A stretch of DNA of 64,000 bases from Vermamoeba vermiformis (GCA_045837725.1 JBEWZL010000289.1:31650-95649); one strand, 5' to 3'; positions 23,580 through 36,665 are shown, numbered from the stretch's first letter. Numbers and translations are program-made. Notes: generated from the sequence alone by a model not told the origin.

Positions 23580-25488
23580 ATGATTTTATTGGGGTCTGTA
23601 CTTGTTGCCGTTGTTCTTGGCATTGTCCTTTGGATTCGAGAAAGGTCGTTGAGAGCTCCGAAGACTAAATTCGAGCTTTCGTTGCCTCCCTATGTTCCAA
23701 TTAGCGAATTGAAGTCGTCTAATCCGAACGAATCAGCTTTGGAAAAAGCAGCGGCCAAATACGGAGATGTGTTTGCCGTTCGCGTGCCTCTGTGGACCAG
23801 CTTTGTCTTTTTCATCGGTCCCAACGCCTCTAAGATCTACCACTTGATGAAGGATGAAGATGCTAGCTTGACTGGTGGTTACACTGTAAGCGCCAAACCA
23901 ATCCCAAAATTCTTCTCCAGATCTTTTCTTTTTCTTTTTATTGGGATTGCATAAAAAGACGCTGTAAACTTACATTGGTGGCACTATCCGTTAGATTTAA
24001 TATTTAAATATTAAAATTTTTTCCTAATCTAGCAACTAAATAATTGTGTTTAGCTCTTCAACCACATCGGTGCCATTCCCGATGAATACATCAAGAATAG
24101 CAGACCAGAGAACGTGCAGCTTTTTACTAAAGCGTTTTCGCAAGAGCGTTATCAACACTTTGCCCGCGTGATCCGATCTGTGATCACGAATTATTTTGAT
24201 ACGGAGTGGAATCAGCCCTACCAAGAGGTTGATTTCTTCCCTCACGTTTACGACATGACTTTGGATGTCATTATCAAGTAAGTTGCGGATTAGCAAGCTG
24301 AATTCATTTAATGAATCAAAAGCGGATTTACCCCGTTTCAAAAGAGACTAATTTTAGCGCAGGTCATTCTTAGGAACCGATCTGAACAAGCAAGAATTAG
24401 CTGAATTCATTGTCTTAGTCAAGGAGCTTGACATTGAAGAGCGAATTAAAGGCTTGCAATCCGTCATCCACGCCCAACTTCCTCAAAGCAAGAAACACAC
24501 TGCCGCTTCATGGGACAAAATTAAGGATATTACCCGTCAAGTTGTTAAGCGAAGAAGCGAGAAGAATGCCGTCTCGGAGAACTCCGTTGAATTCATCGAC
24601 TTCTTGATCACTAACTGCACCAACGAAAAAGGTAGCGATATTTCAAAATAATGGCTCTGAAGCAATATATTAATGAATGACGCCATAGGTGAGGTTGATT
24701 ACGGATATCTTGCCTCGCTTGTATTCGGTCTGATCTTCGCTGCCACGAGCAACAATTTTGCTACAGCTGCTTGGCTCACTTTCTTCACTTTGTCCAAGCC
24801 TGAATTGGTAGGTTACTGAACAGCTGCATAATTTTGATAATATTCCTGCCTGCGTGATACGCGAGTCACATTTGTTTCTGACCGTTTCCTGTTACAGATG
24901 GCACCGCTGTACCAAGAACAAAAAGAATACCTCGAAATGACTAAGGACCCCAACGCTGACTTGAGCTACGCGTTGATCAACAAGTTCAACTTCACTGACA
25001 TGGCTGTCAAAGAGACCATCAGATTGTGCGCCAGTGGTTTTGCAATGAGAAAAGCCGGTCAAGACTTTGTTATTGACAACAGATACGTCATTCCTAAGGG
25101 TAAGTCTAGACTAAACTTTTGATTATTACTTGGCCCGTGCAATGCTAACATTGGTCTGTAAGGTTGGTACTTGACGTTGCCGCACTCCAGCGTAAATCAC
25201 AACAGCAAAGTCTTCAACAATCCATTCGAATTCAACCCCAACAGATTGACTACTGAGGCTAAGGGAGTCGGTGAGTTGCTTGGATTCGGCGCTGGTCGTC
25301 ACCCGTGCATTGGTGCCAAATTCGCTAGCATGAACATTAAGACCCTCGTGTTCAATTTGTTGGCGCAATACGACATTGAAATTCCCGGACCTGTTGAGAA
25401 CTACATTCCTAAAGAACAGAATATGGGCGTGTTCAGACCTCCTCAACCGGTCATCTTCAAGATGCGAAGAAAGACATCGCAAAACTAG
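23580..25488 (+). CDS. Cytochrome P450 (CYP51/CYP7-like)
   Basis: The start at 23580 is followed by a hydrophobic anchor (LLGSVLVAVVLGIVLWIRE), as in microsomal P450s facing the cytosol. Landmarks are the I helix (FGLIFAATSNNFATAAWL, where AATSN takes the place of the usual AGxxT), the K helix ETIR, and the heme-binding loop FGAGRHPCIGAKFA with Cys as the thiolate ligand. The FGxGRHxCIG form and the ALINKFNFTDMAVKETIRLC context recall the CYP51/CYP7/CYP8 group, which oxidises sterols. Exons are about 23580-23883, 24054-24279, 24363-24633, 24690-24809, 24898-25099 and 25162-25488. The start was taken at the ATG just before the anchor, and upstream in-frame codons were ignored. Confidence 0.92.
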
Positions 25489-25600
25489 ATCTGGTCAAAA
25501 TTTAAATTAGTTCACGTTAAAGATAGCTAGCAATAAAGTGACCTTGCTGTAATTATCATATTTACATTTTGTTGTATTATTATGTACAGACTTTAAGACC

Positions 25601-27552
25601 CTAGAAAGGTTTGGAGACGTCAGCGGATCTAATGTCACCATCGCCTTGAGGTACTGAAATACCCGAGGATGAGCCCGAGCCAGTTTCTTCATCGCCGTGT
25701 GCAACGTAACTCGCCGCAGCTGATTTGTCGTCTGCGCTTTCTTCCTCTTCTTCGGCCTCTTCTTCATCTTCGGAGTTGTCCGCATGATGTACGTCATCTT
25801 GTGGCTCGCCGTGCTCATTAACTCCGTGATGCTGTAAACTAATCACACGTGCCACTAGGGTACTTAACATTTCGTGTTTAGCTTTGGCGTCTTTCAATTG
25901 TTGTTGCATGTCTTCTAGCATCACCTCTAAGTCCGAACATTGCACCAGCGCCTCTTTCATCAACTTGGTTTGGTCCTTGAAATCGGAGGTCTTGCCTTTA
26001 ATGAATTCTTTGATGTTTTTTTGTTGTTTGCGGCTTCTGTATTGCTTAAAGGCATCGCTAAACTAATGACACGCAGGAACTGTTAGCGACGATTGACACG
26101 AAAAATAAATAGTTAAAGCTTACATTTTCGCTGAATACAGAAATAGGGAAAGCGAATAGCAAGATTCCGGCAACAGCTGCAATACACGCGATTGCTTTTC
26201 CTAAAGGGGAAACTAGAGAGCAAAAAGTCAGCGAGATCCATTGCATTGGTCATAACTGGAGTTTGCTTACTTGGTACTGCGTCACCATATCCAACGGTCG
26301 TGACTGTTACTATAGACCACCAAAAGGTGGCCGCAATAGATTGAAATGGTGAAGCTCTACGAACCGAAAGTTCAGTTCACTGAAAAGTGTAATAAATTTC
26401 GTAAATTAATTACCCGTCGGGTCGGATCCACGTTGAGTTTGAGTTATCAAAGTATGACATCGTTTGTTCGGCATAAAACATAGCAGTGCTGAAGATTAGC
26501 ATCAAAATTGCCACGCTACAGTAAAATGATTAATAATTAATTATTAAATACTATGGCTAACGAAGGCCTTAATCTGATACTTACATCTCTAATAGTAAAA
26601 CAAATCCAGGAATCGAGGCACGCAATGCTTGGCCGACAGTTGGTACGCTGAAATTTTGGATCAGATCCGTCGACGTTGTGAAAACTCGGTCCCGTCTCAA
26701 TAACGGCCTCTACTTACATATCAGTATACAGTCCTAATTTCAATATTCGAAGCGCTCTGAACACTCGCAGTACGCCTAATGCCGCAGTTTGACCGGGCGT
26801 AACGTAGCCGGTTGTAGAAACAGACACAATGATCATTTCTGCATAAATTACTTAAAATGTATCATAGTGATATGATAATAGCTGGGCTTACCGATGATAA
26901 AAGGAAATATAGATAAATAATCTATAATTGAGCTGAACGTAACTAGCCAGCGCCACCAAACTGTTCTTCTCGCAATAAACCGCAGAATAAAATCGATGAC
27001 GAATATTCCTACGCATACTGCCTCTGTTATAATAAGTCCTATGACAATTTGGTTCCAGTATTGGGGTTCGGTGTTGAAGATCAGTGTAGCAATTGATCCA
27101 AGAATAGCCAAACCATTAATTACACGATATAGAATAGCCCAGCTTTAATATTTAAATTTTAGTTAGTCACGAAGCGGAGATCAGATTTTTCATGCGGAAA
27201 TGTCATCATATATGTGAATTTTACGAATTATTAAAATTCCTCGATTAATAAATACTTACAAGCCGTTATCATAATGTAGAAAGTAGTGCAATTTTTGTCG
27301 TTTGGACTTTTTTTTGACTGGTTTATGATGCTTTTTTCGTAGTCGATCTCTGACACGGGCAGTATGCTCGACGTGGATCAGCTCAAATTCACCTTGTCTT
27401 TGATTTCCATAATCCAAAGAAGGCCTAATGATGCATCCTTCGCTCACGTTGAATGGAGACGCTTTGTCCAGGCCGTGGATTTGAGCAGATACTCGCGGAG
27501 AATGTGTTTTTGCAGGTCCTCCTTCTTTTTTATTATTATTTGGACTGGTCAT
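25601..27552 (-). CDS. Voltage-gated potassium channel (Kv-type)
   Basis: Starts at 27550-27552. The N-terminal 95 residues are basic and soluble ([20 protein letters not shown]). Six membrane segments follow: S1 ([14 protein letters not shown]), S2 ([17 protein letters not shown]), S3 ([15 protein letters not shown]), S4 with spaced arginines ([16 protein letters not shown]), S5 and S6. The pore loop holds the K+ selectivity filter TVTTVGYGD (about 26290). The C-terminus forms a coiled coil ([20 protein letters not shown]), then an acidic/Ser-rich tail. It should assemble as a tetramer in the plasma membrane. No T1 or cyclic-nucleotide-binding domain is visible. Seven or so exons. The stop at 25601 faces the P450 stop, 112 bp away. 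Confidence 0.92.
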
Positions 27553-28190
27553 TAGTAAATAATAAAAATAAAATTATCAGGTCCTGTGGATCGTCATTCC
27601 GTCTCAACAATAATAATAATGACCCGAAGAAAAACCATAGAATATTGATCGAAATGTCGCGGAGACCAAACCTAATGCCCCGGCTTTCGGTTAATTTTAT
27701 TTATAAATAATGTAGTCATGCCTTGTACCTATGAAAAGCTCGTCGGAACTGTGCTCGATTGCTTTCCCGTCGCATCCGGTGGCAATTTGCATGAACGCCA
27801 GAAATATTTTGCGTTATCCATAGGATGAGCAATGACTCTATTCAGTTATTGCTCGCATTTAATAAGTATCTATCTACATGTCGGGGTTCCTTTGGCAAAA
27901 CGTATGAATTGAATTAAACAAATTCCGACGGAAAATTCATATCCTAAATACGTCGTTGAATGTGGCAAGTCAATACTATCTCTGATAATTATCAATGAAT
28001 TATTTTGAAGCTGTCAAAGTTGTTAATCCGACGTATGGGCCAATCAGCTTTGGTCAATTTTTTGTCAACAAGGCCAAACAATTTTGTTTTGTGTCAATAA
28101 AATTAGCTATCATACGACTAACACCAAGCCTGTCGCCGCAAGAATTTAGCTGGGCCAGAAAACGCTTCCTTATTAATTACTGTGCTTAAA
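27553..28190. other. Divergent promoter region
   Basis: Lies between the K+ channel (-) and TPR-kinase (+) starts. It contains short open stretches on both strands that lack splice signals and coding character. No RNA gene seen. Confidence 0.5.
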
Positions 28191-29938
28191 ATGGAACGCA
28201 ATTATAAAGATCTTGTTGCCAGTGCGAAGAATAAAAAAAAGGACAAGAATTTCACCGACGCTTTGACAGATCTGCTGGAGGCGAATAGAATTCATCCAAA
28301 CAACAGTGAAATTCTTACCCTTTTAGGAGAAGTGAAGCGTTTGCTCAACATGCCAGAAGAATCTCTGCAATATTTGCTTCGTGCGAACGAGCTGGAGCCG
28401 AATAATGCCGATACCTTGCGTTTTCTTGGGGCAACGAAGCGTAAACTCCGTTATTTTGAGGGAGCCCTTAGAGATCTCAATCAGGCCAACAAACTAAAAC
28501 GAAATAATGCTTTCATTCTCCGACACAGAGGAGCTGTTCGGCGACTTCTCAAGGACGATGCGGGAGCTTTGGAAGACTTGATTTCGGCGGATAAGTTGTC
28601 ACCCAAGAATGCGTTCACACTTCAGCATCTTGGCGCTACTTTAAGATCGCTTGGCAATCTCAACGATGCTTTGACAGTGCTCGAGGCAGCAGATGAACTG
28701 AACCCAAATCAGGCATTTACACTTCGACACTTGGGGTCCACAAAGCGTCTTCTTGGTCGCTATGCAGACGCTTTAGCAGATCTTACTCGCTCTTATAACC
28801 TAGATTCTGAGCATGCGTTCACATTAAAACAGCTCGCTATGACAAAGGCACAACTTGGCAATTACGAAGGTGGTTTGCGTGACATTCAGGAAGCTCTAAG
28901 AATAGACCCCGAAAATCAAGAGGCTCAAAGCCTGAAACTCGAACTGGAACTAGCTCACGTACGGAGAGAAGGTACAAGTTGTAAGGCGGAAATCTCTCGT
29001 TCTAATTTAGCGCAGGAGTTGTTTATATACCATTTGAGAATCTAACGTTCACCCGTACCTTGGGCGAGGGAGGCTTCGGAGTTGTGAGCCTAGCTTCCTG
29101 GGGCCCTATTAATGTAGCAGTCAAACAAGTCATCGTCCTCCAGACCTCTTACCAATTTGACGCAAGAAGCCAAAACTTTGGTGTAAGTGGGTCAACTTTG
29201 ACCTTTATTCTAAGTGTTGCTATCAGGCTGCTCCGCTACAAATACATCGTCGGACTAATGGGCGTTTCGGCCGATCCCACAACAAGTGCGTTGCTCTTAG
29301 TCATGGAATACTATAGACACGGCTCTCTGCACAAACTACTCTTTCAGGATAACGTTCACTTGTTGAAAGTTGATGTTATTCAGCTTGCATTGGATATTGC
29401 GAAAGGGCTCACTTACTTGCATGCCCAAACTCCCAAAGTTATTCATCGCGACTTGAAGAGTGAGAACGTACTTGTAAGTATTTCATGTTGCGACCATATC
29501 CTCTAACTGTTAACAGCTGTGGGCTGACAGAAAGAGAGCGAAAATTGCCGACTTTGGAACAGCGAAGTTTGCTCTTGAAAATAACTACACTGTTGTTGGT
29601 ACCCCGCTGCTTGCTCTTCCCCCTGAGATGCTTGCTGAAGAGTCTTATAATGAAAAAGTTGATATATTTTCGTAAGTGTCTCACATTCAACTTTTCGATT
29701 TTACTGATCCTCAAAGGTTTGGCATATTGCTGTACGAAATGTTGACCAACAAACGGCTCCCTGTGCTAGAAGCTGCTCATCGAGAGCGGCGTATCATAGA
29801 AGGTGTTGCTGACATAGAGCTTCGTCAAATTATTCTCGATTGTTGTACGTTGACCCTACACAGAGACCGTCAGCACACCAACTTGTAGAAAGACTCAAAA
29901 GACTCAAGCGCGAAATTTTCAGAACCAGTATTAACTAG
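28191..29938 (+). CDS. TPR-repeat protein kinase (TKL-like)
   Basis: The start at 28191 opens about 260 residues of 34-residue TPR-like repeats, each near a consensus TLRHLGATKRLLG-ALADL (seven copies, strongly alike, implying recent internal duplication). After an intron (about 28970-29021) comes a protein kinase domain: Gly loop GEGGFGVVSLASW, Lys in VAVKQV, catalytic loop HRDLKSENVL, DFG in KIADFGTAKFA, and ALPPEM in place of APE. The HRDLKSEN loop points to the tyrosine-kinase-like group common in amoebae. The natural C-terminus appears to be VDPTQRPSAHQLVERLKRLK ending at 29938. It lies out of frame with the preceding segment (IILDCCT), so a one-base break sits near 29843; otherwise the frame stops early at 29888. 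Sequencing error or a recent lesion are both possible. Confidence 0.82.
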
Positions 29939-29981
29939 TATGTACGCATTATTTACATTGCTTTTGAAATAAACGAATGAT

Positions 29982-32243
29982 TCAATCGTGACTTTCCATA
30001 GTGTTATCGCCGCGTGGAGCCACGCTGTTAGTACCCGCTACACTCGTGGCATTGGTTCTGGAGTTGATTGTCGATAACTGCGCTTTGCTCTTGCCCTTGC
30101 TCGATGACACAGAGGTCATGCTGCTGTCCATACGATTTACAACGGTGTCGGTGAAGAACCACAAGATGACCCACAACGCGACATTTTCTGCGAAACGCAG
30201 TCCAAATACCAAGCTAAGATTTACATCTGCGTTAAGTGGCACCGCACTATAATTACCAGAAGATTAATTACTGGTTGCGAACAAAAAAATTTCAAGTTGC
30301 GTACCTGGATGTGAAGTTGTTTACCACTGCGTACAAACCAAGAACACCAAGAATGGTCATAACTGCCGCAATCTGTTATAGAGATTGATCGTTAGTATGC
30401 ACTCGATCATGACTATTCGTCAAATGAAAACACAAACCGAAAAGTAGATCGTACCTTTTTACGGACAACTTTATCGCGGCTATTTCGCTCAGTTTTGCTT
30501 TCCTTCAATCGAGACATCAAATGCAACAAACGTCCTGCTGCGATCTAATTACAAATTAAAATTGAATAAAACGTTCAGTGAAGCGGATATTCAAGTACGT
30601 ACGAGGAAGCCGATGGTAATAATTAACAGAGAAACGCCCACGATAATGTTGCCAGCGGTGGTAGCACCACTACCAGGTCTTAAACCATCGATCAGTGCGC
30701 AGAGCATGAGTGAGAGACCTAGTCCTGCATCCAGACCCAGACAGCACCAGCGGAGAATACGAGAAGCCCTTTCTTTCTGCTTCCAAATAGATGTCTCCAA
30801 CCTATGATATTCGTCAGTCGGGTTCAATCGGTAGTCATTTGTAGATTCGTCGATCCGACTTTGAGGCAAACGTTATCTTACCAAGCAACGACAACGATAG
30901 AGAATACTACGACTAACATAGTGTCGCCAGCGAATGAGACTAAAGAGTAGCCCAAGCCCGTATAAATAACTTGGAAGTTGCGATAATCTACCGCGTACAG
31001 GACCAACCGAACTAAATTATAATTTAATTAATAATTCGTGCTAGCAGCGATTTACGTATCGTAATATTAATTTTATACGAAGTATATTATAGCTAATAAA
31101 TTTTATGTACCGTGGATTTAAGATCGGTTGTACTTACGAATCGTCAGGATAATGACAGCTAAAATGGTAAGAAATGCCAACAACGTCTTCGAAGTAACTG
31201 GATAGTATTTAATGCGAAATGGAAGAAGAACGATGGCCCATAAGAACGAGAGTCCAGACAGCAAGCAAGTAACAACGAGCTGTCCAGTGTATCTAGTTAC
31301 GTGCGCATTCCATCCTTTCGTGGCTTTAGAAAATAGGGAGTTAGTACACCTACATAATCTAGATGAAAGTTTAACGTTGCAAAAATTAATTAAATTTTCC
31401 ATTTTCGGACTAATCGTGGATTTTCCTGTGCATTACGTTACTTATTGTCGGAGGACTGGACGAAAAGATTAAACGTCTCTATTAGTGGCTCGACAAACAT
31501 ACCGTCGTCCGGCGCAGCTAAAACATGAGCAGACATCCGAGCGATCTGAGCAGATCCTCCGTATTGGTTGAGAATTCCTTCATACGCTTGAATCTCCGTA
31601 AATATGAGGCTAGTAGTGCCCTCATAGAAGTATCCTGCTTCCCACTCTTGATTCAATTGACTGTCGTTGCGGATTAAGATCACCGCAGCCAGAAGATTGT
31701 CTCGTTGAGCTGTAGCAGCCAATTGAAAATATCCGCAACCTCCAATAGTTACGCTCCTTTGTGTTGCTCTAGTGACGTAAGTAATGCCGATTTTGCCTTC
31801 GGTTTGTTCGCGTGGATTTGCAATGGAGCAGCTGTTTTCAGCAACATCCAACTCTGAGGAGAAATTATTCTTAGCATGTCGTATATGATTCTAATAAATA
31901 TTTTATATTGAGCTATTTCGTAGTTTAATTTAATTTGCGTACAATTTCTTTTTGGTACACGCGCCACAAGAAATTAATTAATTATTGAAATGTGCACAAG
32001 CAGCTTTTAGTACTTACGTATTATGTCTGCAGTGAATTCGTCCTTCGCATTTGTAATAACTTTCGTGATCCAGCAATACGACGAGGGAAGTTCTATACTT
32101 TGGATTGTCGTGCCATTAATGAGCGTTAGATCCAGCAAAACGACATTTTTAGAGCCTGGAACTACTAAAGTCGTATATACAAAGCTCTGGAAACAAGCTA
32201 ACCCTATTACAGCCACAAACAAGATCCGTTGCGCTAGACGCAT
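29982..32243 (-). CDS. Polytopic membrane protein with signal peptide and extracellular domain
   Basis: The start at 32241-32243 gives a signal peptide (RLAQRILFVAVIGLACFQSF). An extracellular part of about 200 residues follows, with few Cys and N-glycosylation-type sites. Six or seven hydrophobic segments are then spread over several exons: TGQLVVTCLLSGLSFLWAIV, TLLAFLTILAVIILTI, SLVSFAGDTMLVVVFSIVVV, GLDAGLGLSLMLCALIDGL, GNIIVGVSLLIITIGFLV, AAVMTILGVLGLYAVV and ENVALWVILWFFTDTVV. The C-terminus is cytosolic and Ser/Thr-rich. This topology resembles a seven-helix receptor with a large ectodomain, but no GPCR motif is visible and I do not assign a family. It ends 43 bp from the kinase stop. 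Confidence 0.7.
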
Positions 32244-33231
32244 TTGTAGCAAGCTGATCTAGAGTAATTTGGGTTAATTTTGAAGAAGCAGCTATGTTAC
32301 CAACTAAAAATACTTTTAAAAACTAGTGGTACGTAAAACAGAAACTATGAGGAATCGCTAAATTAGGAAGCAATTTGCACAGAGATTTTGTACCTCGTGT
32401 TGCGTGGTACTTTGTTATTTAAAACATGACCTTCGACGTACACTTTAGCAGATTAACAAGGACAAGCTGGCTCCAAGCCGATAACCAGGGCAAACACCAG
32501 TAACGTTCTCATCTGATTTGGTTGCAACGGCTAATTGATTTGAATCATTGTGGCTTACTAGGCAATCAGTATACTACGCATATAAGTGGTTAGTGTTCGT
32601 ACAATTTTGCCGTCTAAACAAAAATAATGGAATCGTAGATGTCGCTACATGCATTCTAATCACTAATTTTAATCTTAAAATAATTTAAATATTATTATAA
32701 TACGCAGTTCCATGAAATCTTTGAAAATGGGGTGAATCTGAACAAAATTATATGAAATAATTCTCTATCGAAAGCTAATATGAAAAGACTTAATAATTAC
32801 TTTACCTGCTACTTCAATCACTGCTCGGAAATGCAGCATTTCACTAGATTTTGAGACGGAGTGGCCGGGATGTTTCGCAATCCGCTTTGACATTCAACGA
32901 AACATATCCGCTAATCCTTTTTCGAAGATGGTAGAAGCTTTCAGATTCTATTGCTCTTCTATTGCATATTTAGCGGTTGATTCACAAATAAACGCGGAGC
33001 GCTCGGTGTTTTGAATATTTTTGGAAGCATCCTCCTCCAGAAAAAAACCAAAAAATAATAAAACGTTAACACTTGGAAGAAATAAGTAATTATTTGCTCG
33101 GACCATCTCCGACCACGTGCATATTAGCGTTAAAAATTAAATTTTTAATCTAGAAGATTTCCTTTTTTCATGAGCGCTAGGATTTGACACCACATCTCCC
33201 ATCCGACAAATAATATTTGTTAATTGTCACT
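32244..33231. other. About 1 kb intergenic region
   Basis: AT-rich region between divergent genes. A 19-codon frame at 32512-32454 (-) starts like a signal peptide (MRTLLVFALVIGL) but ends at once. I see nothing else. Confidence 0.5.
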
Positions 33232-34951
33232 ATGAACAACGTAGGCTTGCGCGTAGATTTTTATAGTTATTCGTGCAACTCGTGCCAGACCAGAAAAGTA
33301 AAATGCGATCGAAAATTACCCAGCTGCTCCACTTGCCTTAAATCAAAGATCGATTGTCAGTATGGAGGAAACAAAAAACGAGGAAGAAAATCAAAACGAG
33401 AAAAGCTCGAGATGCAGCAAGAAGTTGCCGATCTTACCGCCGAATTAAAATTTACGAAATCACTAGCGAACGCTTGGAGCCAAGTCTTTACGGAATATAA
33501 GAGTCCTATAGAGCCCACTAAATTTGACGAGGGTACGGAAATATTTCTCAAGTTGCCGAGTGCGGGGAAGACAGTCCTTCAAACATATGAAGAAAATTTC
33601 AAAATAGTATTGCCTGGCTACGATCACTTCGCGTCAAACAAAGAGATCGCGGAGTTAGTATGGAACACGTCTCTAAGCACTCCTTCAGAATTTCAACTTT
33701 TATGGCTAAATTTGGAACTCGAAGATCTGGCAATTTTTATCGAGTACCTTTCTTCGTACCTTATCGGTAATATTGTTTGAGGTGTTGAATAACAAAAGCA
33801 TTTACAATCGATTGATATTTAGGAGCGATGATCTTGGGATTCGATGAATTAGCGTCACATCTCGTTCGTCAAGTCAACAACATTATCTTCACAGCCCTTG
33901 TATTGAAGACACCAACAGAAATTCCGACAATTCAACACTCTAATGAAAGGAATTGCCTTATATGGTTGTTATTTTCGTGCGCCGAAACTTGCGCCGATGT
34001 TACGCATCCTTTCCCGCATGGCGTACGAACTCTACACCAAGATGAACACACCCAATTACGACTTAGAAGCTGTGTATGTTTATACTATATAATTTGACAC
34101 AGAACAGATCTTAATTACATAATGTAGGTTATGCAGCAAGCTTGCAATGAGTAGCGATCCCGTCGCCCACGAAAGGTGGTTGGACAGAATTAAAACATTA
34201 GAAGCACAGGTAAATATAATGACATGACGATAACAAATACGTTGTCTCTGATAACGGTGCTAACACCCTGATGGCAGGGCCTAAACGTGTTCACAAAGCA
34301 CATTGTGTACACAGCACTCGGCATGAATTTGTTGAAGCTACCTGCCGAAGCATTAGCCTTATCGTAAGTCTTGTGCATAGCCTTATTCTCTTCTAACGGT
34401 AGCATAATTTAGGGATGCGCAACGCCTCTTTGACGCAGCGGAAAGTGCTCTCGTACAAGTGCCGCAACGCACAGTTTTCGGCAGTGTGTTAGTCAAGGCG
34501 ATGAAAGCAGAGCTATATATGAGACTAGGCAATCGAGACTTCTGTCATCAAGTTCTAGCTTCGATTGCTGCCGATCTGAACATGGCGAGTTACAATCTTC
34601 GCGTCGTTATCTCTCAGACACTACAGGTGCGTCAGTCCCATTAAACTTACCAACATTATCTAATCTTTTCGATAGTACCATGCAGTAGTCTCGTTAGATA
34701 ATCAGCTGGTGCTGGGCCCGTGGCTGTACGATTTTATTTTGTCGGGAGTGCAACAACCGAATGCGCTCAGGTACATAAATGATCATAATAATTCAGAGTA
34801 TAATAGCAGCGAACAAAATGACAGTGATGAAATCGACGGGACTTTTTCGTGGTCTTCAAGCGACATGAAAGAAGCTGACAGCTTTGTGTGGTCCGATCCC
34901 CAAACGGACTACAGCGTAACCGAGAATACAGAAATGGCCAGTTTATGGTAA
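33232..34951 (+). CDS. Zn2Cys6 (fungal-type) transcription factor
   Basis: The start at 33232 (MNNVGLRVDF) precedes a complete binuclear zinc cluster: C-x2-C-x6-C then C-x2-C-x6-C, with RKVKCDRKLPSCSTCLKSKI and CQYG between 33270 and 33365. A basic linker (KKRGRKSKREK) and a coiled-coil dimerisation segment (EMQQEVADLTAELKF) follow. The downstream part is helical and shows the general look of fungal regulators' middle region, although no MHR motif can be confirmed. The 3' exons end in an acidic/Ser-rich segment (SSEQNDSDEIDGTFSWSSSD) that could activate transcription. Exons are about 33232-33767, 33823-34071, 34129-34208, 34279-34363, 34414-34624 and 34676-34951. Zn2Cys6 factors are typical of fungi and also occur in some amoebae. 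Confidence 0.85.
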
Positions 34952-35133
34952 ACACTTTTTGACTTACCGTTTATCCTCGAAAACACATGAGCTTCAAACC
35001 GAATTGAAGCTCAAACCGTGCTGTTCGACTTAAGGAACCCCAGTGAGAAAAATCTTCAATATCAAGAAAAGTACTTGTCTAGCTGAAAACAGCGATGTAA
35101 ATAAAACAAAACGCGGGAGTGATTTATATAAAC

Positions 35134-36665
35134 TTAGAAGTTGATAACAACCAAGCTGGCAACAACCAACAAGAAAGCAGGAACGACTGAACCAGCGCTG
35201 GATGAACCAGGGTTAGTCTCACCGTTGGCAGCGTTGTAAGCGGAGAAGGCACGGTTCTCACGAGCAGCATCCTTGACGGAAGAGCTGGCATCCTTGCACT
35301 CGAAGACGTCGAGGTTGGGCTTGAGGATGTTTTGCTCGGCACTGCAGTAAGGGAAGTAGAACTTGCACAAGAAGGTCTTCAAGTCAGACTTGCAAGAGTC
35401 GGGGACGCTACCAACAGCGTTCATCATATCAACGGCGGAGTTGTAGGCGGTTTGAGTGAAAGAATCGACTTCCTCGAGGTGAAGGAGACCAGTGGTGGGG
35501 TAAGTAACGACGTCCGCGCAGAAAGTGATGTTGTACACGCATTGGCATTGGGAAGCAGCAGTGCAAGTAGCGGGGTAAGTAGTAGTGGTTTCGACGGCAG
35601 CGTTCTTGCAAACACCACTGCACTTGGCGTCGGGCAAGATTTGCTTGTTGGCGCTGACGGCAGCGATGTTCCAGAAGTCCAAAGTGGTCTTGACGGAGGA
35701 TCCACCCAAGTTAACGTCGAAGACAGTGCGGCGCATTTGGTTGTTGGAGTCAACGTAGAAAGTGTAAGCGAAAGAGAAGTCTTGTTGAACGTTGCGCTCT
35801 ATTAGTATGAAGATTAGCATCTCTTGTTTCGTATTTTCGCCGGAAAAATCTTACTCTTGGATCCGGAGTTGAAACCTGAGCTCCATGAGGCGGTGTATTC
35901 GCTGGTGGAAACAGAAGCACCGTTGACAGTGATGGAGACACCAGTGGACTTAAGGGTAGCAAAAGGAGGCAAAGAGATGATGGGCATCTGGATCGTTCGT
36001 TAGTGCCAAGTTTTTGGTATGCAAGTCATTATTATGATTACCTCAGTTGAACCTTCGATGGCATTGCATTCGCAAGCGTTGGAGTCCCAAGTGTAGTTCT
36101 TGTTCTATTGAAACAGGAGATTAATTCAAGCGGTTCACAAAGCAGATCAAACAAAGATTATAAACTAAAGCACGTAATGATTATGATGAATGTTGAATAT
36201 TATTAATTCAATGATGATTACGATTTTAGGGCTCAAATAAACTAAATTCTTACCAAGTCGTAGTAGACCAAGTTGGAGGCATCGAGAGGAGAATCGATTT
36301 CCATACCGCTAACAGAGAGAACAAATCGCTTGGCAGTTTGGAGCCAGATGTTGTTGGGGACATCAGCTTCGATGTTGCCGTAGACGGAGGTGGTCAGACT
36401 GCTAGATTGACGCTTGGCAAGCTCGTTTTGGACTTCCTTGGGGAGGAGAGACTCTTGGCCAGAGAGTTCAATAGCACGCTTGGCGGAGAAGCCACCAAAC
36501 TCGAAGGTGAAAGAGTAGTCGGAAGTGAATCGATCACTGCTATAATAAGTCGTTAGTAAGGGCAACAGGATGGTTCGGATCGGGTTTATCCACTTACAGA
36601 GTAGCAGGAGCTTGAGCAGCAATGTAAGCAGCGAAGCAAACGAGTACGATAACAGCGATTTTCAT
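35134..36665 (-). CDS. Secreted GPI-anchored protein with Frizzled-like Cys-rich domain
   Basis: The start at 36663-36665 gives a signal peptide (MKIAVIVLVCFAAYIAAQAP). The mature part is Ser/Thr/Asn-rich. Near the C-terminus a Cys-rich region (about 35640-35290) carries CQCVYNITFC, SCKSDLKTFLCKFYFPYCS and FECKD. The spacing C-YNxT-C and SC-x7-LC-x-FYFPYC matches the Frizzled-type ligand-binding domain. The protein ends with a small-residue stretch (NPGSSSAGS) and a hydrophobic tail (VVPAFLLVVASLVVINF) without charged residues, which is the form of a GPI-attachment signal. It would sit on the outer plasma membrane. Codon use is strongly biased to G/C-ending codons compared with neighbours, suggesting high expression. 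Five exons. Confidence 0.8.

Noticed and set aside
32454-32512. A 19-codon minus-strand frame that starts like a signal peptide (MRTLLVFALVIGL).
   Set aside because: It ends immediately, has no clear donor to a further exon, and signal-like short frames arise by chance.
35332-35805. A plus-strand frame of 157 codons opposite the Frizzled-like gene.
   Set aside because: It is an antisense shadow caused by biased codons; the minus strand has signal peptide, Cys motif and GPI tail.
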